DNA of 42,842 nucleotides, taken from Opitutia bacterium (lineage in GTDB: Bacteria; Verrucomicrobiota; Verrucomicrobiia; Opitutales; Opitutaceae). Positions 26,993 to 36,119 of the stretch are shown piece after piece; within the stretch, counting starts at the first letter, position 1, and each line of letters opens with the position of its first letter. The DNA is taken from assembly GCA_003142615.1 (NCBI GenBank), contig PLMW01000054.1, positions 24,138-66,979 of the forward strand. Reading direction: 5' to 3'. The translations under genes and the position numbers were made by a program. Under the pieces are notes generated by a model that saw nothing but the letters and a program-made list of their open reading frames with translations, was not told the DNA's origin and did not search any database.

Positions 26993-28422
26993 CAGAGCAT
27001 CGGCGCGAGCAGCCGGCTGAGGTCCTCGGCGATGTTGCCGAGCAGGCGCCGCCGGGACGACTTCTCCGCCGCCAGCGGCTCGCAGTGGACGATGAGCTCC
27101 TGCGCCCAGGCGCGCATGACGCGCACCTCGGGCTCGGAATAGACAAACACGCCGATCTCGAAGTTCACGAAGAGCGAGCGCAGGTCGAAGTTGGCCGAGC
27201 CGAGCAGGCCGATGCGGTCGTCGACGATCATGCCCTTGCTGTGCATCATGCCCGGCTGAAAGAGAAGCACCTGCGCGCCGGCCTTCTGCAGTTCGCGCAG
27301 GTAATAACGCCGCGCATGGTCGGCGATCGGATGGTTCGAACGGGCCGGCACCACGAGCTTCACTTCGTGACCGGTGCGCGCCTTCACCAGCAGCGACCGA
27401 AAGAGCACCTCGTCGGGGATGAAATAGGGCGTGATGATCCAAATGCGGCGCTTCGCCTCCTGGATGAACGAGAGGATGCCTTCGTAGAGCGCGTCGCCCT
27501 CGACGTCGGGTCCGCTGGCGACGACCTGCAGCTCGCACGCGCCGCGCGGCTCGATCACCGGAACGCCACGCTCAGCGTGCAGGGCGTCGATCGACTGGCC
27601 GCTGGCGTAGCGCCAGTCGGCGAGGAAGATCTCGTTGAGCAGCTCGACGGCGGGGCCCTCGATGACCGCGCCGAAGTCGCGCCAGCGTTTCTTGAACGCC
27701 CCCGGCCCCATGTACTCGCTGGCAAGGTTGTGGCCGCCGAGAATGACCCGCTGCTGGTCGAACACAGCGATCTTGCGATGATTGCGGAGATTCGCCGAGC
27801 CGCGCCACTGCAGCATTAGCACGGGCATGAAGCGCTGCACCTCGCCGCCGGCCTTCCGGAGTGGCTCCACGAAGCCGCGGCTGCTCAGGAGACAACCCAC
27901 GGCGTCGAGCAGCAGCCTGACTTTCACCCCCTCGCGCGCGCGCTGCGTCAGCAATTCCACGATCCGCCGCCCCGTGTCATCGCGACCGAGAATGAAGGTC
28001 ATCAAGTGGATCGTATGCTTGGCCCCGCGAATCTGCCGTTCATACTCGGCATACGCCTCCTCGCCGCTGGTGAGAAAACGCACGGTGTTTCCGCCCACCG
28101 GCGGGCACCCGCTCTCGCGCACGAGGGCCTGGGCGATGGCCCCGGCCGCGGCGGGCGAGGTGACGGAGGCCGCGTCCGAAGGCACGGGCGACAGGCGCGA
28201 CTTGCGGGCGACGAGGCGCCGGAGTTTGCGGCCGCCGAAGAGCAGGTAGAGCGGCACGCCGACGTAGGGGATGAGCACGATGACGAGCAGCCACGCCATC
28301 GTGTTGCCCGGCTGCCGTTTCTCGCTCATGAGGCGCGCGATCAGGAACACCGCGAGCAGGAACCCGCCGACCGTCAGCAGGTGGCGCAGGATCTCGGCAT
28401 ACAGCGGGGATTCCGTCTCCAT
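26992..28422 (-). CDS. cls: Cardiolipin synthase-like phospholipase D protein
   Basis: A 476-residue membrane enzyme that joins two phosphatidylglycerols, or uses another phospholipid donor, to make cardiolipin. Two N-terminal hydrophobic helices (about 14-30 and 41-62, with MAWLLVIVLIPYVGVPLYLL) match the PLDc_N region. Two HKD motifs follow: LRNHRKIAVFD with His215, and MMHSKGMIVDD with His394. The ATG at 28420-28422 is preferred; another ATG at 28468-28470 adds 16 polar residues, and neither has a Shine-Dalgarno sequence. The C-terminus after about 460 is Arg/Leu-rich. It is convergent with cimA and divergent from the GlcD-like gene. Other PLD-type transferases are possible but less likely. 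Confidence 0.9.
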   Translation of the reverse strand: METESPLYAEILRHLLTVGGFLLAVFLIARLMSEKRQPGNTMAWLLVIVLIPYVGVPLYLLFGGRKLRRLVARKSRLSPVPSDAASVTSPAAAGAIAQALVRESGCPPVGGNTVRFLTSGEEAYAEYERQIRGAKHTIHLMTFILGRDDTGRRIVELLTQRAREGVKVRLLLDAVGCLLSSRGFVEPLRKAGGEVQRFMPVLMLQWRGSANLRNHRKIAVFDQQRVILGGHNLASEYMGPGAFKKRWRDFGAVIEGPAVELLNEIFLADWRYASGQSIDALHAERGVPVIEPRGACELQVVASGPDVEGDALYEGILSFIQEAKRRIWIITPYFIPDEVLFRSLLVKARTGHEVKLVVPARSNHPIADHARRYYLRELQKAGAQVLLFQPGMMHSKGMIVDDRIGLLGSANFDLRSLFVNFEIGVFVYSEPEVRVMRAWAQELIVHCEPLAAEKSSRRRLLGNIAEDLSRLLAPML

Positions 28423-28570
28423 GATCGTCCGGCGCCATTCTGGCGGCTCGTTTCGCGGAGGAAAGCGCATTCGCCGGCACGATCAGGGACGGGCCGCCCG
28501 CCACCGCTCCTGCTCACTGCCGCCCCTTGCCAACCCGGACGAACTGTGTGTTAGTTTTGCACTCCTTGTC

Positions 28571-30001
28571 ATGGCTTCATTGTCCGCCGCCACCGCCCAG
28601 CTCAAGCGCAAACTCGGCGCCGCCGTCCGCACCGGCCGGACGGCGCGGTGGGAGGCGTCGTTCGACAGCAGCAAGCTGTCGTTCCTGCCCGAGGCGGTGA
28701 TCAAGCCGCGTCGGGCCGCCGACGTGGGCGTGGTCCTCACACTGGCCAACCGGCATCGCGTGCCCGTCACCGTGCGCGGCCGCGGCACGACCCTCACCGG
28801 TGCGGCGGTGCCGCTGCGCGGCGGCTGGGTGGTCGATCTCACCGGCCTGCGCCGCATCCGCGTCGATGCCGAGGCCGGCATGGCCCACGTGCAGGCGGGT
28901 GCAACCAACGCCGCGGTCCACGCCGCCGCCGAGGCCCGGGGCTGGTTCTACCCGCCCGATCCGTCGTCAAACCAGTATTGCACCATCGGCGGCAACATCG
29001 CCTGCAACGCCGGCGGCATGCACGGCGGCAAATACGGCGTCACCCGCGACTACGTGCTCGCGCTAAAGGGCTTCCTGCCGACCGGCGAGTGGGTGGAGTG
29101 GGGCACGGCTACGAAAAAATTCTCCGCCGGCTTCAATCTCCGCGACCTCTGGATCGGCAGCGAGGGCCTGCTCGGCGTGGTGACCGATGCCGTGCTCAAG
29201 CTCATCCCCCTGCCGCCGGCGCGCTGGACGCTGCTCACGGCGTTTGCCGACGAGGTCGCGGCGCTGCATGCCGCACGCGCGCTGTTCGCGCAGCGCCTGC
29301 AGCCCGCCATCTGCGAATTTCTCGACCGTTACAGCGTGCAGTGCGCCGAGCGCGCCACCGGCAGGAGCATATTCGCCGGCCAGACCGGCCGGCCGCTGAT
29401 CCTGCTCGAACTCGCCGGTTCGGTGAACGAGGTCGACGACCAGAAGCTGGAGGTGCTGGCCTGGGCGCAGCAGCATGCTGCGGCCTTCCGGGAGGCGCGC
29501 AGCCGCGCCGAGACCGAGCGGCTCTGGGAAGTGCGCCGCCGGTGCTCCAGCGCCATGTTTGAACTGGGTGACTCCAAGCTCAACGAGGACATTGCCATTC
29601 CCATGCGGCAGTACGAGCGCTTCGCCCGCTTTCTCGAACGCCTGCGCCGCGCGTCCGGCCTGCCCATTCCCACCTTCGGTCATCTCGCCGACGGCAACCT
29701 GCACGTGAACATCATGTATCACCGCGGCCACCCGGCCGAGTGTCGCGCCGCCGAGTCCGCGGTGCAGCGGCTCATGGAAACCGTGGTGTCACTCGGTGGC
29801 GCCATCTCGGGCGAACACGGCATCGGCCTGGCGAAGACGCCGTTTTTCCGGCTCCAGCACCGTCCGGCGCAGGTGCGCGCCATGCGCGCGGTGAAGCGCG
29901 CGCTGGATCCGCGCGGCATCCTCAATCCGGGGAAAATGTTCGAGGTGTTCCGGGTCTGGAAGCATCCGCGCGTCGAGGTCCGCCTGCCTTGGGACCACTA
30001 A
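28571..30001 (+). CDS. GlcD-like FAD-linked oxidase (D-lactate/glycolate dehydrogenase family)
   Basis: A 476-residue flavoprotein of the VAO family. The FAD-binding region includes VRGRGTTLTGAAVPL (about 59-73) and PPDPSSNQYCTIGGNIACNAGG (about 131-152), the C-terminal domain EDIAIPMRQYERF, and the metal/substrate motif FGHLADGNLHVN with GEHGIG. These match the GlcD/D-2-hydroxyacid dehydrogenase group, which oxidises glycolate or D-lactate at the membrane side of the cytoplasm. No glcE or glcF (FAD or iron-sulfur partner) is nearby, so a single-subunit form or a separate partner locus is likely. Substrate is not determinable. The start is at ATG 28571, preceded by GCACTCCTTGTC with no Shine-Dalgarno sequence. 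It is divergent from cls. Confidence 0.88.
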   Translation: MASLSAATAQLKRKLGAAVRTGRTARWEASFDSSKLSFLPEAVIKPRRAADVGVVLTLANRHRVPVTVRGRGTTLTGAAVPLRGGWVVDLTGLRRIRVDAEAGMAHVQAGATNAAVHAAAEARGWFYPPDPSSNQYCTIGGNIACNAGGMHGGKYGVTRDYVLALKGFLPTGEWVEWGTATKKFSAGFNLRDLWIGSEGLLGVVTDAVLKLIPLPPARWTLLTAFADEVAALHAARALFAQRLQPAICEFLDRYSVQCAERATGRSIFAGQTGRPLILLELAGSVNEVDDQKLEVLAWAQQHAAAFREARSRAETERLWEVRRRCSSAMFELGDSKLNEDIAIPMRQYERFARFLERLRRASGLPIPTFGHLADGNLHVNIMYHRGHPAECRAAESAVQRLMETVVSLGGAISGEHGIGLAKTPFFRLQHRPAQVRAMRAVKRALDPRGILNPGKMFEVFRVWKHPRVEVRLPWDH

Positions 30002-30128
30002 GGCCCGCAGCCGGACGGTTCAGGCGGCCGGCGCGCCGGCGGACAAGTAATCCCTCCGGGCGAATCGGTCATCTCCGGCCGCGCGCTTCCGGGGGAACGC
30101 CTGGCCAACGAGGCAGAAGGGCGACCGC

Positions 30129-30778
<650 letters not shown>

Positions 30779-33700
30779 ATGTACCTTCAGGCGCTCAAGC
30801 TTCACGGCTTCAAGTCCTTCGCTGATCCCACCATCCTCCGTTTCGAACCCGGTGTCACCGCCATTGTCGGTCCCAACGGCTGCGGCAAGAGCAACATCGC
30901 CGACGCCATCCGCTGGGTGCTGGGCGAGCAGAGCGCCAAGGCCCTTCGCGGCGGCAAGATGCAGGACGTCATCTTCGAGGGCACCGACACGCGCCGGCCG
31001 CAGAATCTCTGCGAGATCTCCCTGCTCCTGACGGAGTGCGAGCAGCAGCTCGGCACCGAGTATCACGAGGTCGAGATCATGCGCCGCACGTCGCGCGACG
31101 GCCAGAGCGACTATTCCCTCAACGGGCAGCCCTGCCGCCTCAAGGACATCCACAAGCTCTTCATGGACACCGGCGTCGGCCGCACGTCCTACTCGATCAT
31201 GGCGCAGGGGCAGATCGACCAGGTGCTATCCTCGAAGCCCGAGGAACGGCGCGCCGTTTTCGAGGAGGCCGCGGGCATCACGCGCTACAAGAGCCAGCGC
31301 CGCGAGGCCCTCGGCAAGCTCCTGCTGACCGACCAGAATCTGGCGCGCGTGACCGACGTGATCGCCGAGGTCGGCCGCCAGATCGGCAGCCTGCGCCGCC
31401 AGGCCTCCAAGGCCATGCGCTACAAGCGCCTCAGTTTCCGTCTCCGCCACCTCAGCCTCGCCCACAGCGGCTGGCAGTGGGGGCAGCTGAGCGCCACCAT
31501 CGCCGGACTGGAGGCGGACGTTGCCGCCCTGCGCGCCACGACCGAGGCGCACCGCGCCACGCTGGAGGAACGCCAGCGCGAGTTGAATGAAATCAAAGCC
31601 CGCCGCAGCGACTACCACCAGCGCGTGCAGGAGGCGCAACAGGCGGTCTTTGATCTGCGTTCGCAGAAGGAGCAGGCCGAGAATCAGGCCGGTCTCGCCC
31701 GGATCAAGAAGACCGGCCTCGAGGAGCGCATCCAGTCGAGCCGCGACGACCTGGCCGAGCTCGAGATGCAACTCCGCGAGGTGGCCGCGCAGACCGACAG
31801 CGGGACGCAGGACAAGCAACTCCAACTCAGCCTGCTCGGCAGTTCCGACGCCGCTTTCCAGCAACGCAACCGCGAACTGGCCATCATCGAGGGTGAGCTG
31901 AGCCGGCAGGAACAGCAGCTCCAGCAGGCGAAATTCGATCTGCTCCAGCTGGAGAATACGTTGGCGCGACTGCGCACCGACGGCTCCGGGTATGAAGTCG
32001 AGGCGAAGACCAGCGTGGTGCGGCACGACGAGCTCGCCGTGCAGATGGCGGAGGTGCACCAGACCATGGCCGCCGCCACCGTCCGGGCGGGCGAGGAGCA
32101 GCAGCGCCTCGAGTCCGCGCGCGTCGAGCAGAGCCGCGCCCACAACGAGGTGCAGGCCGCGCAGCATGCGCTGCAGGAGGCCACGCAACGCTTCCGCGAG
32201 GGACAGCGCCACCTCCAGGAACTGGACCGCACGCTGGCCCAGCGCACGGCGCGGCTGCGCCTCCTGAAGCAGCTTCATGAAAAATGGGAGGGCTTCGGCG
32301 AGGGGGCCAAGGCCCTCCTGCAGGGGCGGCTCGATACCGTCCTTGCCGGCCGGGGGGTTGCCCCCATCACCCACGGCCTCGAGGTGAAACCCGAATTTGG
32401 CCAGGCCCTCGAGGCGCTGCTCGGCTCCGCGGTCGAAGCCATCTCCGTGGCCGATCTTTCCGTGGCCCGGCAGATTCTGGCGCATCTCGATGAGCAGAGG
32501 ATCGGCGGCGCCTGCCTCCAGATTGCGGAAACGGGCAGCCGGATCGCGGGAAGCCCGGCCGCCGGGCTGCCGCCGTTCCTGCAGCCGGCCACGGTCGCGC
32601 TGGCCAACCTGGACCCCGCGCATCCGATCGTCGGTCTGCTCGCGGCGTGCTACGTCGCGGAGAATCTGAATGCCTTTCTCGAATTCTGGCGGGCGAATCC
32701 GGACTTCGCGTTCCTCCTCGTGACCACGCCGAAGGGCGAGTTGGTGGACCGGCGCGGCCTCGTCTACGGCGGCCATCAACGAAGGCCGGGCGGCGGCATC
32801 GTGCAACGCGAGATCGACCTGCGCGAGACCGCCCGGGAGCTGGCCCGCGAGCAGAAGCTCCACGACGAGCAGCGCGCGATCATCGACAAGCTCGGTGCGG
32901 CGCTGGCCGCGGCCGAAGCCGGCCTCGAGCAGCACCGCAAGCACGTGCTCACAACCACGCAGCAGGTGGCCGCCGTGCAGGCCGAGGCGCGCAACGCCGA
33001 CAAGACCAGCGAGGAAGTGGCCGGCCGCCTCGAGCGCATGGCGCGTGAACTGGCCGGCCTCGAGCAGGCCCGGATCGAGACGGAGCAGCGTCTGATCCGC
33101 GCCCAGGCCGCCCTGGCCGAGGCCGAGGAGAAGGTCGCCGCCCAGCGGCAGGCCATCCTTGCGCTCGAAAACCAGATTACCGCCCTCCGCACCGACCGCG
33201 ACCAGAAGAAGGAGGCGCTCGCCCAGGCGCGCCTCGAACTCGCCGAGCGCCGCCAGAAGGTCGAGGTGCTCGACCGCGGTCTGGGCGAAATGGAGCGGCG
33301 CCGCGCCCAGATCGGCGAGCTGCTGGCGCAACGCCAGCAGGAGGTCGAGGTCTGGACCGAGCAGGCCGCCCAACTCGGGCAGGAGGCAGCCGCCCAGCTG
33401 GCGGGGGCCGGGGAGATTGCCCGCACGCTCGTGATCGCGCAGGAGTCGGTGGAGAAGATCCGCGGCGAACTCGTCGAGCTCGAACGGCAGATCGCCGCGA
33501 TCGAGGAGGACCAGCAGAGCCTGCGCGCGCAAACTGATGTCACGCAGGAGGAGCTCGGCCGCGGCGACGTCAAGCTCGCCGAGAGCCGTTCGCGGGCCCA
33601 GTTCCTCACCGAGGAGGTGCGGCACGAGTTTCAAACCGATCTCACCGCGGTGAACTGGAAGCTCCTGCTCTGGCACGCCGCCGACGATCCGCCGGATCTC

Positions 33701-34630
33701 AAGCTGCTCGATCTGGACGAGGACGAGGCGGAAACCGGAGACCGGAAACCGGATGGCGGAGAGGCGGTGGCCGAGGGTGACGCAAAACCCAAAACGCAGA
33801 ACGCAAAACGCAAAGCCAAAAAGCAGAAGGGCGAGCCCACCGAGGCCGATCTGGCCGCGCTTGACCAGACGAACTGGGAGGAGATCAAGGCCGGGAGCGA
33901 GGCCCTGCGCCAGCGGCTCAACAGCATGGGCGCGGTCAACCTGGTCGCCATCGAGGAATACGCCGAGCTGCGCCAGCGCTACGATTTTCTCCGGACGCAG
34001 AGCGACGATCTCACCAACGCCAAGGCCGAGCTCCTCAAGGCCATCGACGAGATCAACCGCACCTCGCAAAAGCAGTTCGAACTCACGTTCGAGCAGACCC
34101 GGAAGAACTTTGAATACACCTTTCAGACGCTGTTCGGCGGCGGGCACGCGCGCCTCGACCTCGTCCAGGCGGAGGACATCCTCGAGAGCGGCATCGAGAT
34201 CATCGCCCAGCCGCCCGGCACGCGGCTGAAAGGCATTTCGCTGCTGTCGGGCGGACAGAAAACACTCACCGCCGTGGCGCTGCTCTTTGCGCTGTACATG
34301 GTGAAACCCTCGCCCTTCTGCCTGCTCGACGAACTCGATGCGCCGCTCGACGAGTCGAACATCGGCCGTTTCACCAAGCTGCTGAAGCACTTTACCAAGG
34401 ATTCGCAGTTCCTCATCATCACGCATAACAAGCGCACGATCGCCGCGGCCAACGGCATCTACGGCGTGACGATGGAGGAGCGCGGCGTGTCCAAGACCAT
34501 CTCCATGCGGTTCAATCACGAGCACGGCGAAGCCGAGGCCGTGGCCGCTACGGTGGCCGACGCCGTGAGCATGGCCCAGACCGCGGCGGCCGGACCGGAG
34601 ACGCCGGTGACCACGCCGGCGGGAGCGTGA
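30779..34630 (+). CDS. smc: Chromosome segregation protein SMC with repeat-derived insertion
   Basis: A 1283-residue condensin ATPase that dimerises and organises the chromosome with ScpA and ScpB. Walker A is GPNGCGKSN at 31-39. Long Gln/Glu/Arg-rich coiled coils flank a hinge at about 505-690 ([20 protein letters not shown]). The C-terminal head has the signature LLSGGQK near 1155-1161 and Walker [11 protein letters not shown] near 1181-1190. It is about 100 residues longer than typical bacterial SMC. Much of the extra length lies at about 975-1025, just before the C-terminal head, as acidic then basic low-complexity sequence ([11 protein letters not shown] and [16 protein letters not shown]), which two chromosomal repeat families encode. 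The ATG at 30779 begins [14 protein letters not shown], so the start is secure. scpA/scpB are not in the window. Confidence 0.97.
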   Translation: MYLQALKLHGFKSFADPTILRFEPGVTAIVGPNGCGKSNIADAIRWVLGEQSAKALRGGKMQDVIFEGTDTRRPQNLCEISLLLTECEQQLGTEYHEVEIMRRTSRDGQSDYSLNGQPCRLKDIHKLFMDTGVGRTSYSIMAQGQIDQVLSSKPEERRAVFEEAAGITRYKSQRREALGKLLLTDQNLARVTDVIAEVGRQIGSLRRQASKAMRYKRLSFRLRHLSLAHSGWQWGQLSATIAGLEADVAALRATTEAHRATLEERQRELNEIKARRSDYHQRVQEAQQAVFDLRSQKEQAENQAGLARIKKTGLEERIQSSRDDLAELEMQLREVAAQTDSGTQDKQLQLSLLGSSDAAFQQRNRELAIIEGELSRQEQQLQQAKFDLLQLENTLARLRTDGSGYEVEAKTSVVRHDELAVQMAEVHQTMAAATVRAGEEQQRLESARVEQSRAHNEVQAAQHALQEATQRFREGQRHLQELDRTLAQRTARLRLLKQLHEKWEGFGEGAKALLQGRLDTVLAGRGVAPITHGLEVKPEFGQALEALLGSAVEAISVADLSVARQILAHLDEQRIGGACLQIAETGSRIAGSPAAGLPPFLQPATVALANLDPAHPIVGLLAACYVAENLNAFLEFWRANPDFAFLLVTTPKGELVDRRGLVYGGHQRRPGGGIVQREIDLRETARELAREQKLHDEQRAIIDKLGAALAAAEAGLEQHRKHVLTTTQQVAAVQAEARNADKTSEEVAGRLERMARELAGLEQARIETEQRLIRAQAALAEAEEKVAAQRQAILALENQITALRTDRDQKKEALAQARLELAERRQKVEVLDRGLGEMERRRAQIGELLAQRQQEVEVWTEQAAQLGQEAAAQLAGAGEIARTLVIAQESVEKIRGELVELERQIAAIEEDQQSLRAQTDVTQEELGRGDVKLAESRSRAQFLTEEVRHEFQTDLTAVNWKLLLWHAADDPPDLKLLDLDEDEAETGDRKPDGGEAVAEGDAKPKTQNAKRKAKKQKGEPTEADLAALDQTNWEEIKAGSEALRQRLNSMGAVNLVAIEEYAELRQRYDFLRTQSDDLTNAKAELLKAIDEINRTSQKQFELTFEQTRKNFEYTFQTLFGGGHARLDLVQAEDILESGIEIIAQPPGTRLKGISLLSGGQKTLTAVALLFALYMVKPSPFCLLDELDAPLDESNIGRFTKLLKHFTKDSQFLIITHNKRTIAAANGIYGVTMEERGVSKTISMRFNHEHGEAEAVAATVADAVSMAQTAAAGPETPVTTPAGA
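33731..33817. repeat. Two repeat-family stretches inside smc
   Basis: 33731-33754 is GAAACCGGAGACCGG followed by AAACCGGAT, the family seen at the end of cimA. 33781-33817 is built of CAAAACCCAAAACGCAG and AACGCAAAACGCAAAGCC units. Both are in frame and encode residues 985-992 and about 1001-1013 of SMC. Confidence 0.75.
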
Positions 34631-34639
34631 AAAACCGGC

Positions 34640-35110
34640 CTAGCCTTTCTTCAGCGAGAAGCGCTTGACGATGAATTGCGTGACGTCGACGACGCGTACA
34701 CCGGTCGCCTGATAGAGCGGCGTTTCCACGATCATGTCCACCCCTGCCTCCTTGGCGATGGCCGGCCACTCCGCCTGGAGCAGGTCATAGATGTTCTTCA
34801 GGGGAGCGTCGCCGGTCAGCTGTTTCTGGGCGCGGGCCTGCATGGCGTTGAGTTCCCGGTCAATCTGGTCGGCCTTGGACGCATCGCCGGCCGTGACCGC
34901 CTTGTTCTGCTCCTCAGCCATGGCCTGCATCTTGGCTTTCCACACCTCCGACCGATAGAACACCTGCACAACTGTCGCCCGGCTGAAGATGCCGACCGTC
35001 AGCCTGGCCTCGGGCCCGGCTTGGGCGCAAGCCCGGGGCGCGGAACAGCACAGCAATCCAACCAAGGCGGCCGCCCCCATGGAGGCCGCGGGGAAGAGGC
35101 ATGATTTCAT
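34640..35110 (-). CDS. Secreted OmpH/Skp-like protein
   Basis: A 156-residue exported protein. The ATG at 35108-35110 begins a signal peptide (MKSCLFPAASMGAAALVGLL, ending ACAQ). It has a short helical region at about 55-100 (AKMQAMAEEQNKAVTAGDAS, then DQIDRELNAMQARAQKQL), and the C-terminal ALKEAG-like part IAKEAGVDMIVETPLYQATG with VRVVDVTQFIVKRFSLKK, which resembles the end of OmpH/Skp-family periplasmic chaperones. The coiled coil is shorter than in true Skp, so the family call is tentative. The frame extends a little upstream, but those residues are not signal-like. It is convergent with smc and divergent from the TonB-like gene. Confidence 0.65.
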   Translation of the reverse strand: MKSCLFPAASMGAAALVGLLCCSAPRACAQAGPEARLTVGIFSRATVVQVFYRSEVWKAKMQAMAEEQNKAVTAGDASKADQIDRELNAMQARAQKQLTGDAPLKNIYDLLQAEWPAIAKEAGVDMIVETPLYQATGVRVVDVTQFIVKRFSLKKG

Positions 35111-35309
35111 GGTTTGATTCTCGGTTGTCAGACGCCGGCAGGCTGACATCAACAGCTCCGGCGCTGCGTGGAGTCTGCACCGGCGGGAATACTTGCGCGA
35201 GCGATATTTTGCGCCGCTGCCAGCGCCTGGTGCCGGCGCGTCGCCGTCCGGCGCGGGTCACCGTTAACTTTCGGCCTAAGAAAGCGCCACCTGCTACGTT
35301 ATCCAGTAT

Positions 35310-35978
35310 ATGAAAGCTTCGGGTCCATTGCTCATCGGTGCTTTGGCCTCGGCTTCGCTGATCGCAGGTCTTCTGCTGGGTTTCAATAAACACCCGGGGA
35401 GAGTGAGGCTTGGCCCCGCTCAGGCTGATGACACCATCCGGATCGGAGATCCAATCTTCCCGCCGGAGCCGCCTGAGCCCAAGAAGACGGAAGATCTGCC
35501 TCCAGAGGAGGACGATGTTGTTCAAGTGCTCTTTGCTCCTCCAAGTCTGAAGGACATACCGATCATCAGGGACACCGGCGGCTTCGTGCAGCCGATCGCT
35601 CCGCCCCTGCCGCCCGGCATCGAGCAGGGCAAGAATATCGTGACCATTCCGCCCGGTCGCCCGACCGGCTTCGGGCATGATCTCGGCCAGGTCTTTGACC
35701 CCTCCCAACTCGACCAGATCCCCGTGGCACGCATCCAGCAACAGCCGATTTATCCCTATGAAATGAGGCGGAACGGCATCCCGGGCGAGGTCAACGTCGG
35801 TTTCATTGTGGATGTCAACGGCGACGTGCGCGACGCCTACGTCATCAATTCGACCCATCGCGAGTTCGAAGTGCCAGCGGTTCAGGCCGTCAGCAAATGG
35901 AAGTTCCGCCCCGGGCGAAAAAATGCCCACCCGGTCAACACTCGCATGTCAGTGCCCATCGTCTTTAACGAGGAATAA
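35310..35978 (+). CDS. TonB-like energy transducer
   Basis: A 222-residue protein with one N-terminal hydrophobic anchor (about 5-24, LLIGALASASLIAGLLLGFN), a Pro/Glu-rich periplasmic linker (FPPEPPEPKKTEDLPPEEDD), and a C-terminal TonB domain at about 140-222: IPVARIQQQPIYPYEMRRNG, GEVNVGFIVDVNGDV, then AVSKWKFRPGRKN. It would carry energy from an inner-membrane ExbBD-type complex to outer-membrane receptors. No exbB, exbD or receptor gene is adjacent, and the N-terminal signature is atypical, so partner identity is open. The start ATG at 35310 lies in an AT-richer stretch (ATCCAGTATATG). Confidence 0.82.
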   Translation: MKASGPLLIGALASASLIAGLLLGFNKHPGRVRLGPAQADDTIRIGDPIFPPEPPEPKKTEDLPPEEDDVVQVLFAPPSLKDIPIIRDTGGFVQPIAPPLPPGIEQGKNIVTIPPGRPTGFGHDLGQVFDPSQLDQIPVARIQQQPIYPYEMRRNGIPGEVNVGFIVDVNGDVRDAYVINSTHREFEVPAVQAVSKWKFRPGRKNAHPVNTRMSVPIVFNEE

Positions 35979-36050
35979 GTCAGCCGTGAAAGAGGACAGA
36001 AACCCGGATGGGTGGCTGCCGGAGATCCTGCAGTGACCGTGTGGGTTCAG

Positions 36051-36092
36051 TAACGGACTTAGATGCCCGACTAACGAACTTAAATGCCTGCT
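36051..36092. repeat. 21-bp direct repeat, two copies
   Basis: TAACGGACTTAGATGCCCGA (36051 onward) is followed without a gap by TAACGAACTTAAATGCCTGC (36072 onward); 16 of 21 positions agree. It lies between the convergent tonB-like and pilB-like genes. No function is apparent; spaced TTAGATGCC/TTAAATGCC could be a binding site. Confidence 0.5.
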
Positions 36093-36101
36093 ACCAAGGC
36101 C

Positions 36102-36119
36102 GGCCGTCCCGCGACGGCC
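36102..36119 (-). terminator. Hairpin at the stop of the PilB/GspE gene
   Basis: GGCCGTC (36102-36108) and GACGGCC (36113-36119) form a perfect 7-bp stem with loop CCGC. It overlaps the TAG stop codon (36119-36121) of the minus-strand gene. No T-run follows on either strand, so it would be a weak terminator or only a stabilising 3' end. Confidence 0.4.

Noticed and set aside
31226-34525. Very long open frame (about 1,100 codons) antisense to smc
   Set aside because: It is an artefact of GC-rich codon bias on the opposite strand. It has Leu/Gly/Arg-biased composition, no recognisable domain, and overlaps a fully convincing SMC protein.
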